From: Bacteroides muris (ex Afrizal et al. 2022)
GTDB lineage: Bacteria; Bacteroidota; Bacteroidia; Bacteroidales; Bacteroidaceae
Direction: 5' to 3'
Length of the DNA: 64,000 nucleotides
Assembly: GCF_004793475.1 (NCBI RefSeq)
Contig: NZ_SRYZ01000008.1
Coordinates: forward strand, 1 to 64,000
Shown here: positions 55,745-63,688 of the stretch, piece by piece
How positions within the stretch are numbered: the first letter of the stretch is position 1
Layout: every line of letters starts with the position of its first letter
Notes under the pieces: generated by a model
Told to the model about the DNA's origin: nothing
Databases searched by the model: none
What the model saw: only the letters and a program-made list of their open reading frames with translations
Translations under genes and position numbers: made by a program

Positions 55745-55932
55745 TTGATTTTGTTTTTGTTTCGTTGTCGCAAAGTTGAAAATAAAAATGATTTTATTAA
55801 GACTTCTTGCTGCTTTATGTATGTGCATGGTTGTGTGCACATCGCTTCTTTGTGTGCAAAAGTATGTGTAGGGCTATGTGCAAAAATATGTGCATGAATG
55901 GATGAAAGGTGTTCATCCTTTGGATAAGATGC
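55745..55932. other. Gap between regulator and DUF3244 gene
   Basis: About 190 bp containing repeated short GTGTGCA/TATGTGCA words (55820-55900) and the weak -7-like site on the minus strand at 55771-55778 (CAACTTTG). It is the most likely place for the promoter of the precursor operon. Confidence 0.4.
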
Positions 55933-57687
55933 TTATAATGAGTCTATAATCTTGTCCCACATTTCCGGGCTTCCTTTACTTCCGGTTACTTTCTGGTAAA
56001 GCCTCCTCCGGATGGAAGAAATGCTTTCCGGCTTGAGTTGCAGTAGGCGTGCGATGTCCGCTTGGCGGAATTGGAGTTTGAGAAGTATGCAGACGTGCAA
56101 TTCGTTTTCGTTGGGAGTGTGCAGCGAATACAGCCTTTCGAAGAAGGTAGGGTAGGCGGGGGGTATGAGTTCTTTTAGTGAATCCCATTCTTCCTGAATG
56201 ATATAAGCTTCACCACGTGCAGAGTTTGCACGTCCTTGGAGTTTCTTGTATATCTCGGAACAGAACAAGTAGTCTTGGGCTTCTTTTTCTTGTTCTTTTT
56301 CGATTGCTTGCTGCTGCAGGATGTGATTGAGTAATTCTATTTTCTGTCCTAATTGTTTCTTCAGTATGCTATTATCGGGAATATTGATATTTACCAGATT
56401 CTTTTCCAACTCTTCCTTCTGCGCTTTGTGCCTTTCGAGGAAATCAATTTTTTCTCTGTTTTCTTTTTCTATTGTACGAAGCTTGTCCAGTTGTTGCTCC
56501 AATTCCAGACGTTTCCGCTTGCTGCATTGACGGTAAGCGATAAATGAGAGTATGGCAATGACAAATCCTCCGCTGATAATACAAATCCAGGATGTTTGGC
56601 GGTTGTTCTCTGCTTTCAGTCTGTTGTTCTCTTTCTCACGCAGTTGGTAGTTGTAAAGGGAATGCATCCGATGGATGGTTTCCGTTTGCGTGAGTTTCTG
56701 TATGGAGTCGGTATACAAAAGGTAACCATTGAGGTAACTGGATGCTTGCTGCGCGCCATTCTGTTTGAGGGTGAGTTCCAATAATCTGCGGCAGGCTGTT
56801 TGCTTGGCATAGACAGAACCGAAGCCCAACAGCTCTTTGTAATACCATGTGGCGGAATCCATCTGAAAGGTTATATCATATAGACGGGCGGCAATGCTGT
56901 AAATGGCACTCCTACTGGGACGCTCAATATCCCTTAGGGCATTCTGCAATACTGCATGGGCAGAATCGTATTCCTGCAAATCTGTGTAAATTGCGACAAG
57001 TTGCCCTTGCATCATATTAAATAAATCTGCGCGTTGTAATTGTTGGCTCAATCGGTTTGCTTCTTTGAAGTAGGCTAATGTGCTGTCTCGTTTGCCCAAT
57101 TCTCTGTACATATTGCCTATGTCCCTCAATGTGAAAACCATGCCGACACTGTCTTTCAGTATATTGTCGTATTCTCCCCCTTTCTTATACATCTCCAAAG
57201 CTTCGGTATACATGCTTTGATAAGCAAACAGCGTCCCCATCTGGCTGTAAATCTTGCTTTTCAGTTTGTATCCTCCGTCTTCGGGCAATGCTTCCGCAGC
57301 TTTTTCGAAGTACCCCAACGCCTGCGGTGCGTCTCCCAAGTCGCGATACACCCTTCCGGCATAGTAGTAAGCTTCCGGCAGATGCCGTTCATCGTCTTTC
57401 TTTATATAATAATGTAACACGGGCAGTATCAGGCTGTCCGATGTATGCTGTATATATGCCTTGTCGTTCGCTTTGATGCAGAGTAGCCGATAATACATCT
57501 GCACGGCTTCCGGTTCGGCCTGCATGCTGCTGTCGATGCTTTTCAGCAAAGTGATGGCACTGTCCGGGTTGGCACTTGCCAGGCTGTCCGCAAGAATCAA
57601 TGATTGTGGATGGGACTTGCGTCCGCAGGCGTAGAAGAGGCTCGGCAGGACAAGAAGAAGCAATAATGTCCGTATTATTATTTTCAT
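55933..57687 (-). CDS. Membrane TPR protein with C-terminal HTH, regulator of the RiPP cluster
   Basis: 584 residues: a lipobox-like leader (LPSLFYACGRKSH), about six TPR units to residue 330, one TM helix (TSWICIISGGFVIAILSFIA), a coiled coil and a C-terminal LuxR-like HTH (LKLQFRQADIARLLQLKPES, ISSIRRRLYQKV). The layout matches the Bacteroidetes TPR/TM/HTH sensors often found upstream of peptide clusters. It may sense an envelope or peptide signal. It reads into the cluster, 188 bp upstream of the DUF3244 gene. Confidence 0.82.
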   Translation of the reverse strand: MKIIIRTLLLLLVLPSLFYACGRKSHPQSLILADSLASANPDSAITLLKSIDSSMQAEPEAVQMYYRLLCIKANDKAYIQHTSDSLILPVLHYYIKKDDERHLPEAYYYAGRVYRDLGDAPQALGYFEKAAEALPEDGGYKLKSKIYSQMGTLFAYQSMYTEALEMYKKGGEYDNILKDSVGMVFTLRDIGNMYRELGKRDSTLAYFKEANRLSQQLQRADLFNMMQGQLVAIYTDLQEYDSAHAVLQNALRDIERPSRSAIYSIAARLYDITFQMDSATWYYKELLGFGSVYAKQTACRRLLELTLKQNGAQQASSYLNGYLLYTDSIQKLTQTETIHRMHSLYNYQLREKENNRLKAENNRQTSWICIISGGFVIAILSFIAYRQCSKRKRLELEQQLDKLRTIEKENREKIDFLERHKAQKEELEKNLVNINIPDNSILKKQLGQKIELLNHILQQQAIEKEQEKEAQDYLFCSEIYKKLQGRANSARGEAYIIQEEWDSLKELIPPAYPTFFERLYSLHTPNENELHVCILLKLQFRQADIARLLQLKPESISSIRRRLYQKVTGSKGSPEMWDKIIDSL

Positions 57688-57692
57688 ATCGG

Positions 57693-57700
57693 CAAATATA
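57693..57700 (-). promoter_or_regulatory. -7-like box close to the regulator start
   Basis: Minus strand TATATTTG, a full match ending 5 bp before ATG 57687. If used, the message would be nearly leaderless. Confidence 0.35.
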
Positions 57701-57811
57701 GCGTTTTATTTTATAAGTCTTGGAATTCACGTTGGCTTAATACTCTTTTTGAAACATAGATTGCGCAGGTAAGATACTTCAACGCACTAAAGCGTTAAAC
57801 TACACACAAAA

Positions 57812-58012
57812 CAGTTTATTTCGACACATAGGACAGCTTGTTTCAACGTGTGAAACAAACTGTTCCATTAGGGAGAACACTTTGTTCCATTAGGGAGAAC
57901 ACTTTGTTCCATTAGGGAGAACACTTTGTTCCATTATAGAGAACACTTTGTTTCATATTGATTGAGCACTTTGTTTCATGCCATATAAACAAAGTGTTCA
58001 CCATTGTGAACT
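57812..58012. repeat. 22-bp periodic repeat, array C
   Basis: Nine units of 22-23 bp start at 57812, 57834, 57856, 57878, 57900, 57922, 57944, 57967 and 57990. The two at 57878 and 57900 are identical (CACTTTGTTCCATTAGGGAG then AA) and the next is nearly so; outer units drift. Related units lie at 28271-28336. The rest of the 57701-58220 gap has no gene. Confidence 0.85.
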
Positions 58013-58069
58013 AATATGTTATCTGTATTTTGAACATGAAGACGATAGGTGTCTTTATACCCAATTCCG

Positions 58070-58111
58070 AGGCTTGCAGATACTTTGTCTGCAAGGGGTA
58101 TCTGCAAGCCT
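58070..58111. repeat. 14-bp perfect inverted repeat
   Basis: AGGCTTGCAGATAC (58070-58083) and GTATCTGCAAGCCT (58098-58111) flank a 14-nt loop. There is no T-run. TTGCAG words recur nearby (58125 and 58152). Confidence 0.7.
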
Positions 58112-58220
58112 GCAACTAATTGTCTTGCAGTGAAGTAAGTGCCGAAACCTTGCAGATGGCAGATAAAATGAGAAAAAAACTCTATGTAGCGGTGCGGCTG
58201 AGCCGGGACAGCCTATGGCT

Positions 58221-58994
58221 TTACAATATGTATTGTACTTCCTTGAAGAGATATTCCCGTTCTTTGCCGTTTTCGTCTTCCAGTATAAAACGTCCGTCTT
58301 GCTCTACACGCAGCAACCGGGCAAGGAACTTGCCGTCGGCGTCTTCATAAGGATGCAATCCCCGGCGACGGAAAAGGGAGCGGGCATACCGTGTGGATAT
58401 CTCGTCGGAGTAGGCAGCGAAGTCCTCCATTTGGAGGCTGTTGTAGTAGATTTGTATACGTCTCAGGATATGGGCAAGGATTTCATAACGGTCGTGCTCC
58501 TTTCCGGTGATTTGTTTCAGTGAGACGGGGTTGGGAGCATCACTGTTGAAGACTTCCTGGTTGATGTTGATGCCGATTCCGGCAATGCTACGCTTGATAT
58601 GGTGTCCGGAAAGGTCGTTCTCTATCAGTATGCCGCAGATTTTCCGGTCTTTCCAATAGATGTCGTTCGGCCATTTGATGGTGATTTCATCAGACCATCT
58701 GCTCAGTTCTTCCTTAATAGTGAGGGAGACGATTTGTGAAAGGATGAACTGCCGGCGGGCTTCCAGAAAAGAAGGGTAGAGTACAACGCTGAAAAGCAGG
58801 TTCTTGCCTTCTTCGGCTTCCCAGGTGTTGCCGCGCTGGCCTTTACCGGCGGTTTGGAACTCGGCAGTCACGGTCGTCAGTTCGGCAACGGATTCTTGCA
58901 ACCGGTTGCAAAGCTGGCTGAGGTATTGATTGGTTGATGCCGTTTCGTCCAATGCCACCAGCGGGAACGGGAATGTGTCAGGGCAGGGCTTCAT
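58221..58994 (-). CDS. birA: Biotin-[acetyl-CoA-carboxylase] ligase
   Basis: The 257-residue protein has the catalytic core of biotin protein ligase (DETASTNQYLSQL, FQTAGKGQRGNTWEAEEGKN, IKWPNDIYWKDRKICGILIE, GIGININ). It lacks the N-terminal DNA-binding domain of E. coli BirA, so it acts only as an enzyme that biotinylates carboxylases. Its start overlaps the YjbR-like gene by 17 bp. Confidence 0.95.
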   Translation of the reverse strand: MKPCPDTFPFPLVALDETASTNQYLSQLCNRLQESVAELTTVTAEFQTAGKGQRGNTWEAEEGKNLLFSVVLYPSFLEARRQFILSQIVSLTIKEELSRWSDEITIKWPNDIYWKDRKICGILIENDLSGHHIKRSIAGIGININQEVFNSDAPNPVSLKQITGKEHDRYEILAHILRRIQIYYNSLQMEDFAAYSDEISTRYARSLFRRRGLHPYEDADGKFLARLLRVEQDGRFILEDENGKEREYLFKEVQYIL

Positions 58995-59334
58995 ATTCGG
59001 TACGCATTTTTTTTGTGAATTTCTTTAATACTTCTTCAAGAGAGTGGTCTATCAGTTGTTTCAACAATTTGTCGTCGACGTCACCGTCCAGAAGCACTTG
59101 GTTCCAGTATTTTTTGTTGAAGTGATAGGCACCTTCGATGGCTGCATAGTGCTCTCGCAGTTCGAGTGCATACTCTGGATCGCATTTCAGACAAATCTTA
59201 TTGGCACTTTCCAGGTCGATGAGTGCAAACATTTTACCCATGACCTTCATTACGAGCGAGTATTCGTCGAACGGAAGGCATTCCATGACGGCCTTTTTGC
59301 TGAGGCAATATTCGCGGGCGGTTTCTATGTCCAT
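58978..59334 (-). CDS. MmcQ/YjbR family protein
   Basis: 118 residues with the family pattern (MDIETAREYCLSKKAVMECL, FDEYSLVMKVMGKMFALIDL, KCDPEYALELREHYAAIEGA). The fold binds DNA in some members, but no firm role is known. It is encoded just upstream of birA with a 17-bp overlap and downstream of yraN. Confidence 0.88.
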   Translation of the reverse strand: MDIETAREYCLSKKAVMECLPFDEYSLVMKVMGKMFALIDLESANKICLKCDPEYALELREHYAAIEGAYHFNKKYWNQVLLDGDVDDKLLKQLIDHSLEEVLKKFTKKMRTEYEALP

Positions 59335-59395
59335 GATGGTATTTACGGTTTACAATTTATGATTTACGATTACAATAACTCTCATTTGTCAGTTA

Positions 59396-59761
59396 TCAAA
59401 ACATGGGCGGATAGAAGGCATCCTTCATGTGCTCTATCCTGAATGCTCCCGGTTCGCCTACGGCTGTTATGATGTCGAAGCGAACGGGTACATCCAGGCA
59501 GAAGAGCTTGACATAGGCATCGGCCGCTACGACAATACGGCGTATTTTCTGCCAGTTCACGGCATCCTGCGGCTCGATGTAGTCCGTATTGCTACGGGTT
59601 TTTACTTCCACTATTATCAGTTCTTCGTCTTTGGCAGCCACTATATCTAGCTCCAGGTGATTCTTTCGCCAATTACGGTCGCGTATGGTGTAACCGTTCT
59701 GTTCCAGATATTTGGCAGCGGCGTCTTCACCGGCTTTTCCGAGGACATTGTGGTTGGCCAT
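59396..59761 (-). CDS. YraN/UPF0102 family nuclease-like protein
   Basis: 121 residues with the PD-(D/E)xK-like core (GKAGEDAAAKYLEQNGYTIR, LELDIVAAKDEELIIVEVKT). The family has a Holliday-junction-resolvase-like fold; its cellular role is unclear. Its start codon overlaps the stop of the S41 protease gene by one base. Confidence 0.92.
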   Translation of the reverse strand: MANHNVLGKAGEDAAAKYLEQNGYTIRDRNWRKNHLELDIVAAKDEELIIVEVKTRSNTDYIEPQDAVNWQKIRRIVVAADAYVKLFCLDVPVRFDIITAVGEPGAFRIEHMKDAFYPPMF

Positions 59762-61584
59762 TACTGTATTGCAATACCGGTTAGTGCGTTCTCGGCAGGC
59801 AATTCGCTTGTTTTTATCATGCCGTAGTGTCCTGGGCGTTGAACAGTGGGCAGGGCGAATGCTTTGCCGTTGGCGGGTGCCCGCATCAGGCTGCGTGTGC
59901 CAATCGGCTGTTCGCCGGTGATTTCACGGATGGCGCGTGCCAGTAGTGGTTCATCCGGATGCCCGAAGTGAAAGTAGGTGTTAAAGTAACCGTCGCCGTC
60001 GGCATCTGTCTCATCTAACTCAATGTCAGGCAGGAATCCGTTCTCGTACTCTCCGAATCCCTTGGCATTGTAGGTTTGGAAAGTGATTGGAACCACTTCG
60101 TAAGTATCTTTTTCCACGGTGATTTCTTTGGGTTCCATGCCCACGTTCTTTCCAGTGGTCCGTTTTCCGATGAGCACCACATCAATGCCAATACCCCTCA
60201 GTGCATTGATTACCAGTTCGCTGGCTGAAGCTGTGCCGCTACCCACCAGACAGTAGAGGCGGTTTAGGCCGAGGGCGGCTGCGGTGAGCGATGTTTTCAG
60301 GTTGGCATACCAGCCATAGGAAAAATTCTCTTCCAAGCGGGAATTGGAGTATTTTTTCATTCGCTCTTCATTGTATCTGTATTTGGCAAACACTTTGTCC
60401 CGGCAGTTGCTTCCGGCCAGACACGAAGCTATCAGGTTGGCCGTTGTAACATGTCCGCCGCCGTTGTAGCGTAGGTCGAGCACTAGGTCTTGTATGCCTT
60501 CGCGCTTGAATTCCTTAAATACGTCAAACAGTACATCGTCAAATCCGGCATCGAAGTTCTCATATACCAAGTAGCCTGTCTTATGTCCGTTGTTGCTCGT
60601 TATCACTTCGTGGTGCAGTATAGGATTCTTGTACATGGCACGAGCAGAAAGTGCGCTCTCGCGGGTACACAGATTGCCGCTTTCATCGTATTTGAAGTTT
60701 CCGTTTTCGTCAGTTTCTATTTCGGTCAGAGTGGCAGCGACGGAAGACTCCGGATACATCAGTTGCATGAACACCTGATTCATATTGCTTTTAGTTATAT
60801 CTTTTCCATTCATCTTATAAAGGAAAGCACCACGATTTATTCCGTTCTCGGAAGCTGGTGAATCCGGATAGATTCCTTGCGGGCAGAGGACTATTTGTGT
60901 ATTACTTATTTCTACGGCTATCATTCCGGTGAATCCGAAACTGTATTCCAGCTCTCTTTCTATTTGGGTTGCGGCGCGTGTGGTGCCGATTGTCTTTTTC
61001 TTTACAATATACGAGAAGAGGTGGTAGTTGCCATTTCCGTCAGCTTTCTTGTCCAAGGTGTTGGTGGTCATACCATATAGGTTATTATAGAAAAAGTCTT
61101 CATATCCCTGACTGAAATTTTTCTTCAAGCTCTTGTATTCCTCGTTCCACAAGTACATTTCATCTAGGTATTTGTTCACTTCTCGGTTCACTATCGCATC
61201 TCCGGTATCTTCGGGAAGGCTACCGGCCTTTTGTGTCACTTTGAAACTGCTTGGTCGGCTTCCTTCCGCATTGACAGTAATGGTAGCTGTTCGGTCCTTG
61301 GTTGTTGCTCCGTTTGCCGATACCATGAAACTGTGGGAACCTTTGTTGCCCGATGTTTGGGACAATTTGCACCAATCCGCACCGCCTGCTACAGTGGCCA
61401 CCCACTTGCCGTATGTGGTAAAGCGTATGGTTAAATCCTTTTCTGTACTGATTGTTAACACTTCTCCTTCTTTCCAACTTTGGTTGGCAATGCCGGATGG
61501 TCGGTCTTCCTTGTCATCGTTGCATGATGTTGTTATCATGACTATTGCCAGAAGGAAGAAAGCAAGATAATTGATTCGGTTCAT
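59761..61584 (-). CDS. S41 (C-terminal processing-like) peptidase lipoprotein with BACON domain
   Basis: 607 residues. The leader ends in a lipobox (IVMITTSCNDDKED) and a BACON-like domain covers about residues 35-125 (YGKWVATVAGGADWCKLSQT, SFKVTQKAG). A PDZ-like part (GFTGMIAVEISNTQIVLCPQ) and the S41 catalytic region (LDLRYNGGGHVTTANLIAS, GSGTASASELVINALRG with the Ser, GKRTTGKNVG with the Lys) follow. It is probably a surface or periplasmic protease with unknown substrate. A full -7 box lies at 61608-61615 on the minus strand. Confidence 0.92.
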   Translation of the reverse strand: MNRINYLAFFLLAIVMITTSCNDDKEDRPSGIANQSWKEGEVLTISTEKDLTIRFTTYGKWVATVAGGADWCKLSQTSGNKGSHSFMVSANGATTKDRTATITVNAEGSRPSSFKVTQKAGSLPEDTGDAIVNREVNKYLDEMYLWNEEYKSLKKNFSQGYEDFFYNNLYGMTTNTLDKKADGNGNYHLFSYIVKKKTIGTTRAATQIERELEYSFGFTGMIAVEISNTQIVLCPQGIYPDSPASENGINRGAFLYKMNGKDITKSNMNQVFMQLMYPESSVAATLTEIETDENGNFKYDESGNLCTRESALSARAMYKNPILHHEVITSNNGHKTGYLVYENFDAGFDDVLFDVFKEFKREGIQDLVLDLRYNGGGHVTTANLIASCLAGSNCRDKVFAKYRYNEERMKKYSNSRLEENFSYGWYANLKTSLTAAALGLNRLYCLVGSGTASASELVINALRGIGIDVVLIGKRTTGKNVGMEPKEITVEKDTYEVVPITFQTYNAKGFGEYENGFLPDIELDETDADGDGYFNTYFHFGHPDEPLLARAIREITGEQPIGTRSLMRAPANGKAFALPTVQRPGHYGMIKTSELPAENALTGIAIQ

Positions 61585-61607
61585 ATTGATGCATTTTTTA
61601 AACGTCT

Positions 61608-61615
61608 CAAAAGTA
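61608..61615 (-). promoter_or_regulatory. -7 box of the S41 peptidase gene
   Basis: Minus strand TACTTTTG, a TAnnTTTG match 23 bp before ATG 61584. Confidence 0.5.
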
Positions 61616-61865
61616 CTTTTTTAATTGATTCGGCAGAAGAGTTTTGGGGATATTCTTTTCATCTGGTCTTCAAAAACTCCTTTTTTGTCGTCTTGCAGTT
61701 TCCTTTTCCTTTCAACCTCTTTCATAGACTTTCTTTTTTATGGATTCGATGCCTCTTCGTTTTAGGTTTGATGTCTGTTTGACAAATGTCGCTATTGCCG
61801 GGCAGATGTCCTCTGCTTTGGAAAGAAAAATACATTGATTCGTTTTGTTTTTACAGAAGTAAAAG

Positions 61866-61873
61866 TAATTTTG
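61866..61873 (+). promoter_or_regulatory. -7 box of the small gene at 61882
   Basis: TAATTTTG, a full match ending 8 bp before the ATG, which implies a very short leader. Confidence 0.45.
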
Positions 61874-61881
61874 CAGGAAAT

Positions 61882-62115
61882 ATGAGAAAGAGAGATAAAA
61901 CGTGTGCGAAAGCAACGCCCGAAGAACCAAGACGCGAGCAGCGCATGGTATGCCTGATGAGCGAGGAAGAACTGCGGATTGTAGACCGTTATCTGGATAA
62001 ATACAAGATAACGAACAAGTCGCGCTGGCTGCGGGAGACTATTCTCATGTTTATCCATAAGAATATGGAAGAAGATTATCCTACTTTGTTCGGTGAGCAC
62101 GATATGAGGAGGTGA
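61882..62115 (+). CDS. Small conserved protein, possible ribbon-helix-helix type
   Basis: 77 residues. A basic N-terminus (MRKRDKTCAKATPEEPRREQ) leads into RMVCLMSEEELRIVDRYLDK and NKSRWLRETILMFIHKNMEE, a strand followed by two helices as in ribbon-helix-helix DNA-binding proteins. The assignment is by pattern only. It is just upstream of tadA and probably co-transcribed. ATG 61882 is used as no family features lie upstream of it. Confidence 0.7.
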   Translation: MRKRDKTCAKATPEEPRREQRMVCLMSEEELRIVDRYLDKYKITNKSRWLRETILMFIHKNMEEDYPTLFGEHDMRR

Positions 62116-62142
62116 AAATTAAGAATTAAAAATTGAAACGGA

Positions 62143-62583
62143 GTGGCGTTGGACGATAGCTATTATATGAAACAGGCGCTTTTGGAGGCGCATAAGGCAG
62201 GTGAACGGGGAGAAGTTCCCGTAGGTGCGGTTGTGGTTTGTAGGGACCGTATCATAGCCCGTGCCCATAATCTGACAGAGACCTTGACAGATGTCACCGC
62301 CCATGCCGAGATGCAGGCCATTACCGCTGCCGCCGCAACCCTTGGTGGCAAATATCTGAATGAATGTACTCTCTATGTCACAGTGGAACCTTGCGTGATG
62401 TGTGCCGGTGCCATTGCTTGGGCACAGATGGGGCGCCTGGTGTTTGGCGCCGAAGATGAGAAAAGAGGGTATCAGCGCTATGCCTCGCAGGCATTGCATC
62501 CCAAAACAGAAGTAGTAAAAGGAATCCTGGCAGATGAATGTGCCGTCCTAATGAAGGAGTTCTTTGCCGCCAGGCGCAAATAA
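62143..62583 (+). CDS. tadA: tRNA-specific adenosine deaminase
   Basis: TadA converts A34 to inosine in tRNA-Arg(ACG). The 146-residue protein has the zinc site H54-A-E56 (TAHAEMQAI) and P83-C84-x-x-C87 (EPCVMCAGA) of cytidine-deaminase-fold enzymes. The start is GTG 62143, since LDDSYYMKQAL is part of the conserved N-terminus; ATG 62167 is a shorter alternative. Confidence 0.95.
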   Translation: MALDDSYYMKQALLEAHKAGERGEVPVGAVVVCRDRIIARAHNLTETLTDVTAHAEMQAITAAAATLGGKYLNECTLYVTVEPCVMCAGAIAWAQMGRLVFGAEDEKRGYQRYASQALHPKTEVVKGILADECAVLMKEFFAARRK

Positions 62584-62600
62584 TCCTTTATCCTTAATTC

Positions 62601-62900
62601 CTACTCTTTAATTTCTTCAAAATCCACATATTCTCCTTCGTCTTTGGAGAACAGTTTCTTGTGGCGGGGACGTATTTCACCCTCTTCGGCTTGTGCCTCC
62701 TCAGGCGATTGTTTATTATCATTGTAGGAATACCCTCCCGGCTGGTAATTACCATTTCCTTTTTGGTAGGGACCGGAGTTGGAGGAAGTACGGCGTCCAC
62801 CCAATCCGAATATGGTTCGGATGACACTACCGATAATGCTAAGACCAATGAGCAGAATGGCAATTATGATGATAAATAAAAATCCTAAAATATGAAACAT
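62601..62900 (-). CDS. DUF4834 family membrane protein
   Basis: 99 residues: one N-terminal TM helix (LGFLFIIIIAILLIGLSIIG), a Gly/Asn/Tyr-rich low-complexity middle and an acidic tail (FSKDEGEYVDFEEIKE). This is the DUF4834 layout, a Bacteroidetes family of unknown function commonly next to pssA. It is co-directional with pssA and psd. Confidence 0.85.
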   Translation of the reverse strand: MFHILGFLFIIIIAILLIGLSIIGSVIRTIFGLGGRRTSSNSGPYQKGNGNYQPGGYSYNDNKQSPEEAQAEEGEIRPRHKKLFSKDEGEYVDFEEIKE

Positions 62901-62967
62901 GGGCTAATGTCTTTTTATGTGTTCGTTTTCTGCGAACTTCAATACAACAATTGTGCCGGAAAAATGT

Positions 62968-63675
62968 TTATTTACTTTTCCTTGTAATAAGCGAAAGTAG
63001 TATATACCACACGATAATTGCAGCAAAGCTGCAGATTCCCAAGAAGATAAGGAACGGAATGCAGACAAGTAGGAAAATGAAGCTTGTTTTATTGTCCTTC
63101 CATGACAGATTCTTGAATTTGAGTGAGAACATTGGAATCTCCGATACAAGCAACCATGAGAAAAGGCAGACCAGCAGCAACAGATAAACCGGATGGAAGC
63201 TGTTGCTCACCAAACAGTCGTGAGCGCCCGTCACCAATGAAGCCCAGAACAAGGCATTTGCCGGGACGGGAAGTCCTACGAAAGAGCTTGTCTGGCGGGT
63301 GTCATTGTTGAATTTGGCAAGCCGTAGTGCAGAGAACACGGACAAAAGAAATGCGAGATAGGGGAAAACGTCGGCCATGCTTTCCATTGTGCTTGGATAG
63401 TTCATTTCCTTGAACAAGGAAAATACAATCAGGGAAGGGGCCACTCCGAAACTGACATCATCTGCCAGAGAATCCAAATCCTTGCCGATAATGGAATGTG
63501 CGTCCAGTGCACGTGCCATCATGCCGTCGAAGAAATCGAATACGGCACTGAAGATAATGAAAGCGAGTGCCCATTCATATTTGGCTTCGGATGCCATGAC
63601 ACAGGCAATGCACCCGGAGAATAGGTTCAGGCAGGTCAGAATATTTGGAATATGGCGGGTAATGCAGTTTGCCAT
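62968..63675 (-). CDS. pssA: CDP-diacylglycerol-serine O-phosphatidyltransferase
   Basis: The 235-residue membrane enzyme makes phosphatidylserine. The CDP-alcohol phosphotransferase motif is seen as DGMMARALDAHSIIGKDLDS followed by LAD, with the spacing D-G-x2-A-R-x8-G-x3-D-x3-D. It has about six to eight TM helices. It follows psd by 13 bp, so the two steps to phosphatidylethanolamine are encoded together. Confidence 0.96.
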   Translation of the reverse strand: MANCITRHIPNILTCLNLFSGCIACVMASEAKYEWALAFIIFSAVFDFFDGMMARALDAHSIIGKDLDSLADDVSFGVAPSLIVFSLFKEMNYPSTMESMADVFPYLAFLLSVFSALRLAKFNNDTRQTSSFVGLPVPANALFWASLVTGAHDCLVSNSFHPVYLLLLVCLFSWLLVSEIPMFSLKFKNLSWKDNKTSFIFLLVCIPFLIFLGICSFAAIIVWYILLSLITRKSK

Positions 63676-63688
63676 TGTTGTTCTTTTA

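Noticed and set aside
57812..58012. CRISPR array
   Set aside because: Units follow each other without spacers, the period is 22 bp and no cas gene is near.
61786..61881. N-terminal extension of the 77-residue protein
   Set aside because: The -7 box at 61866-61873 lies inside the extension, and the extra residues look non-coding.
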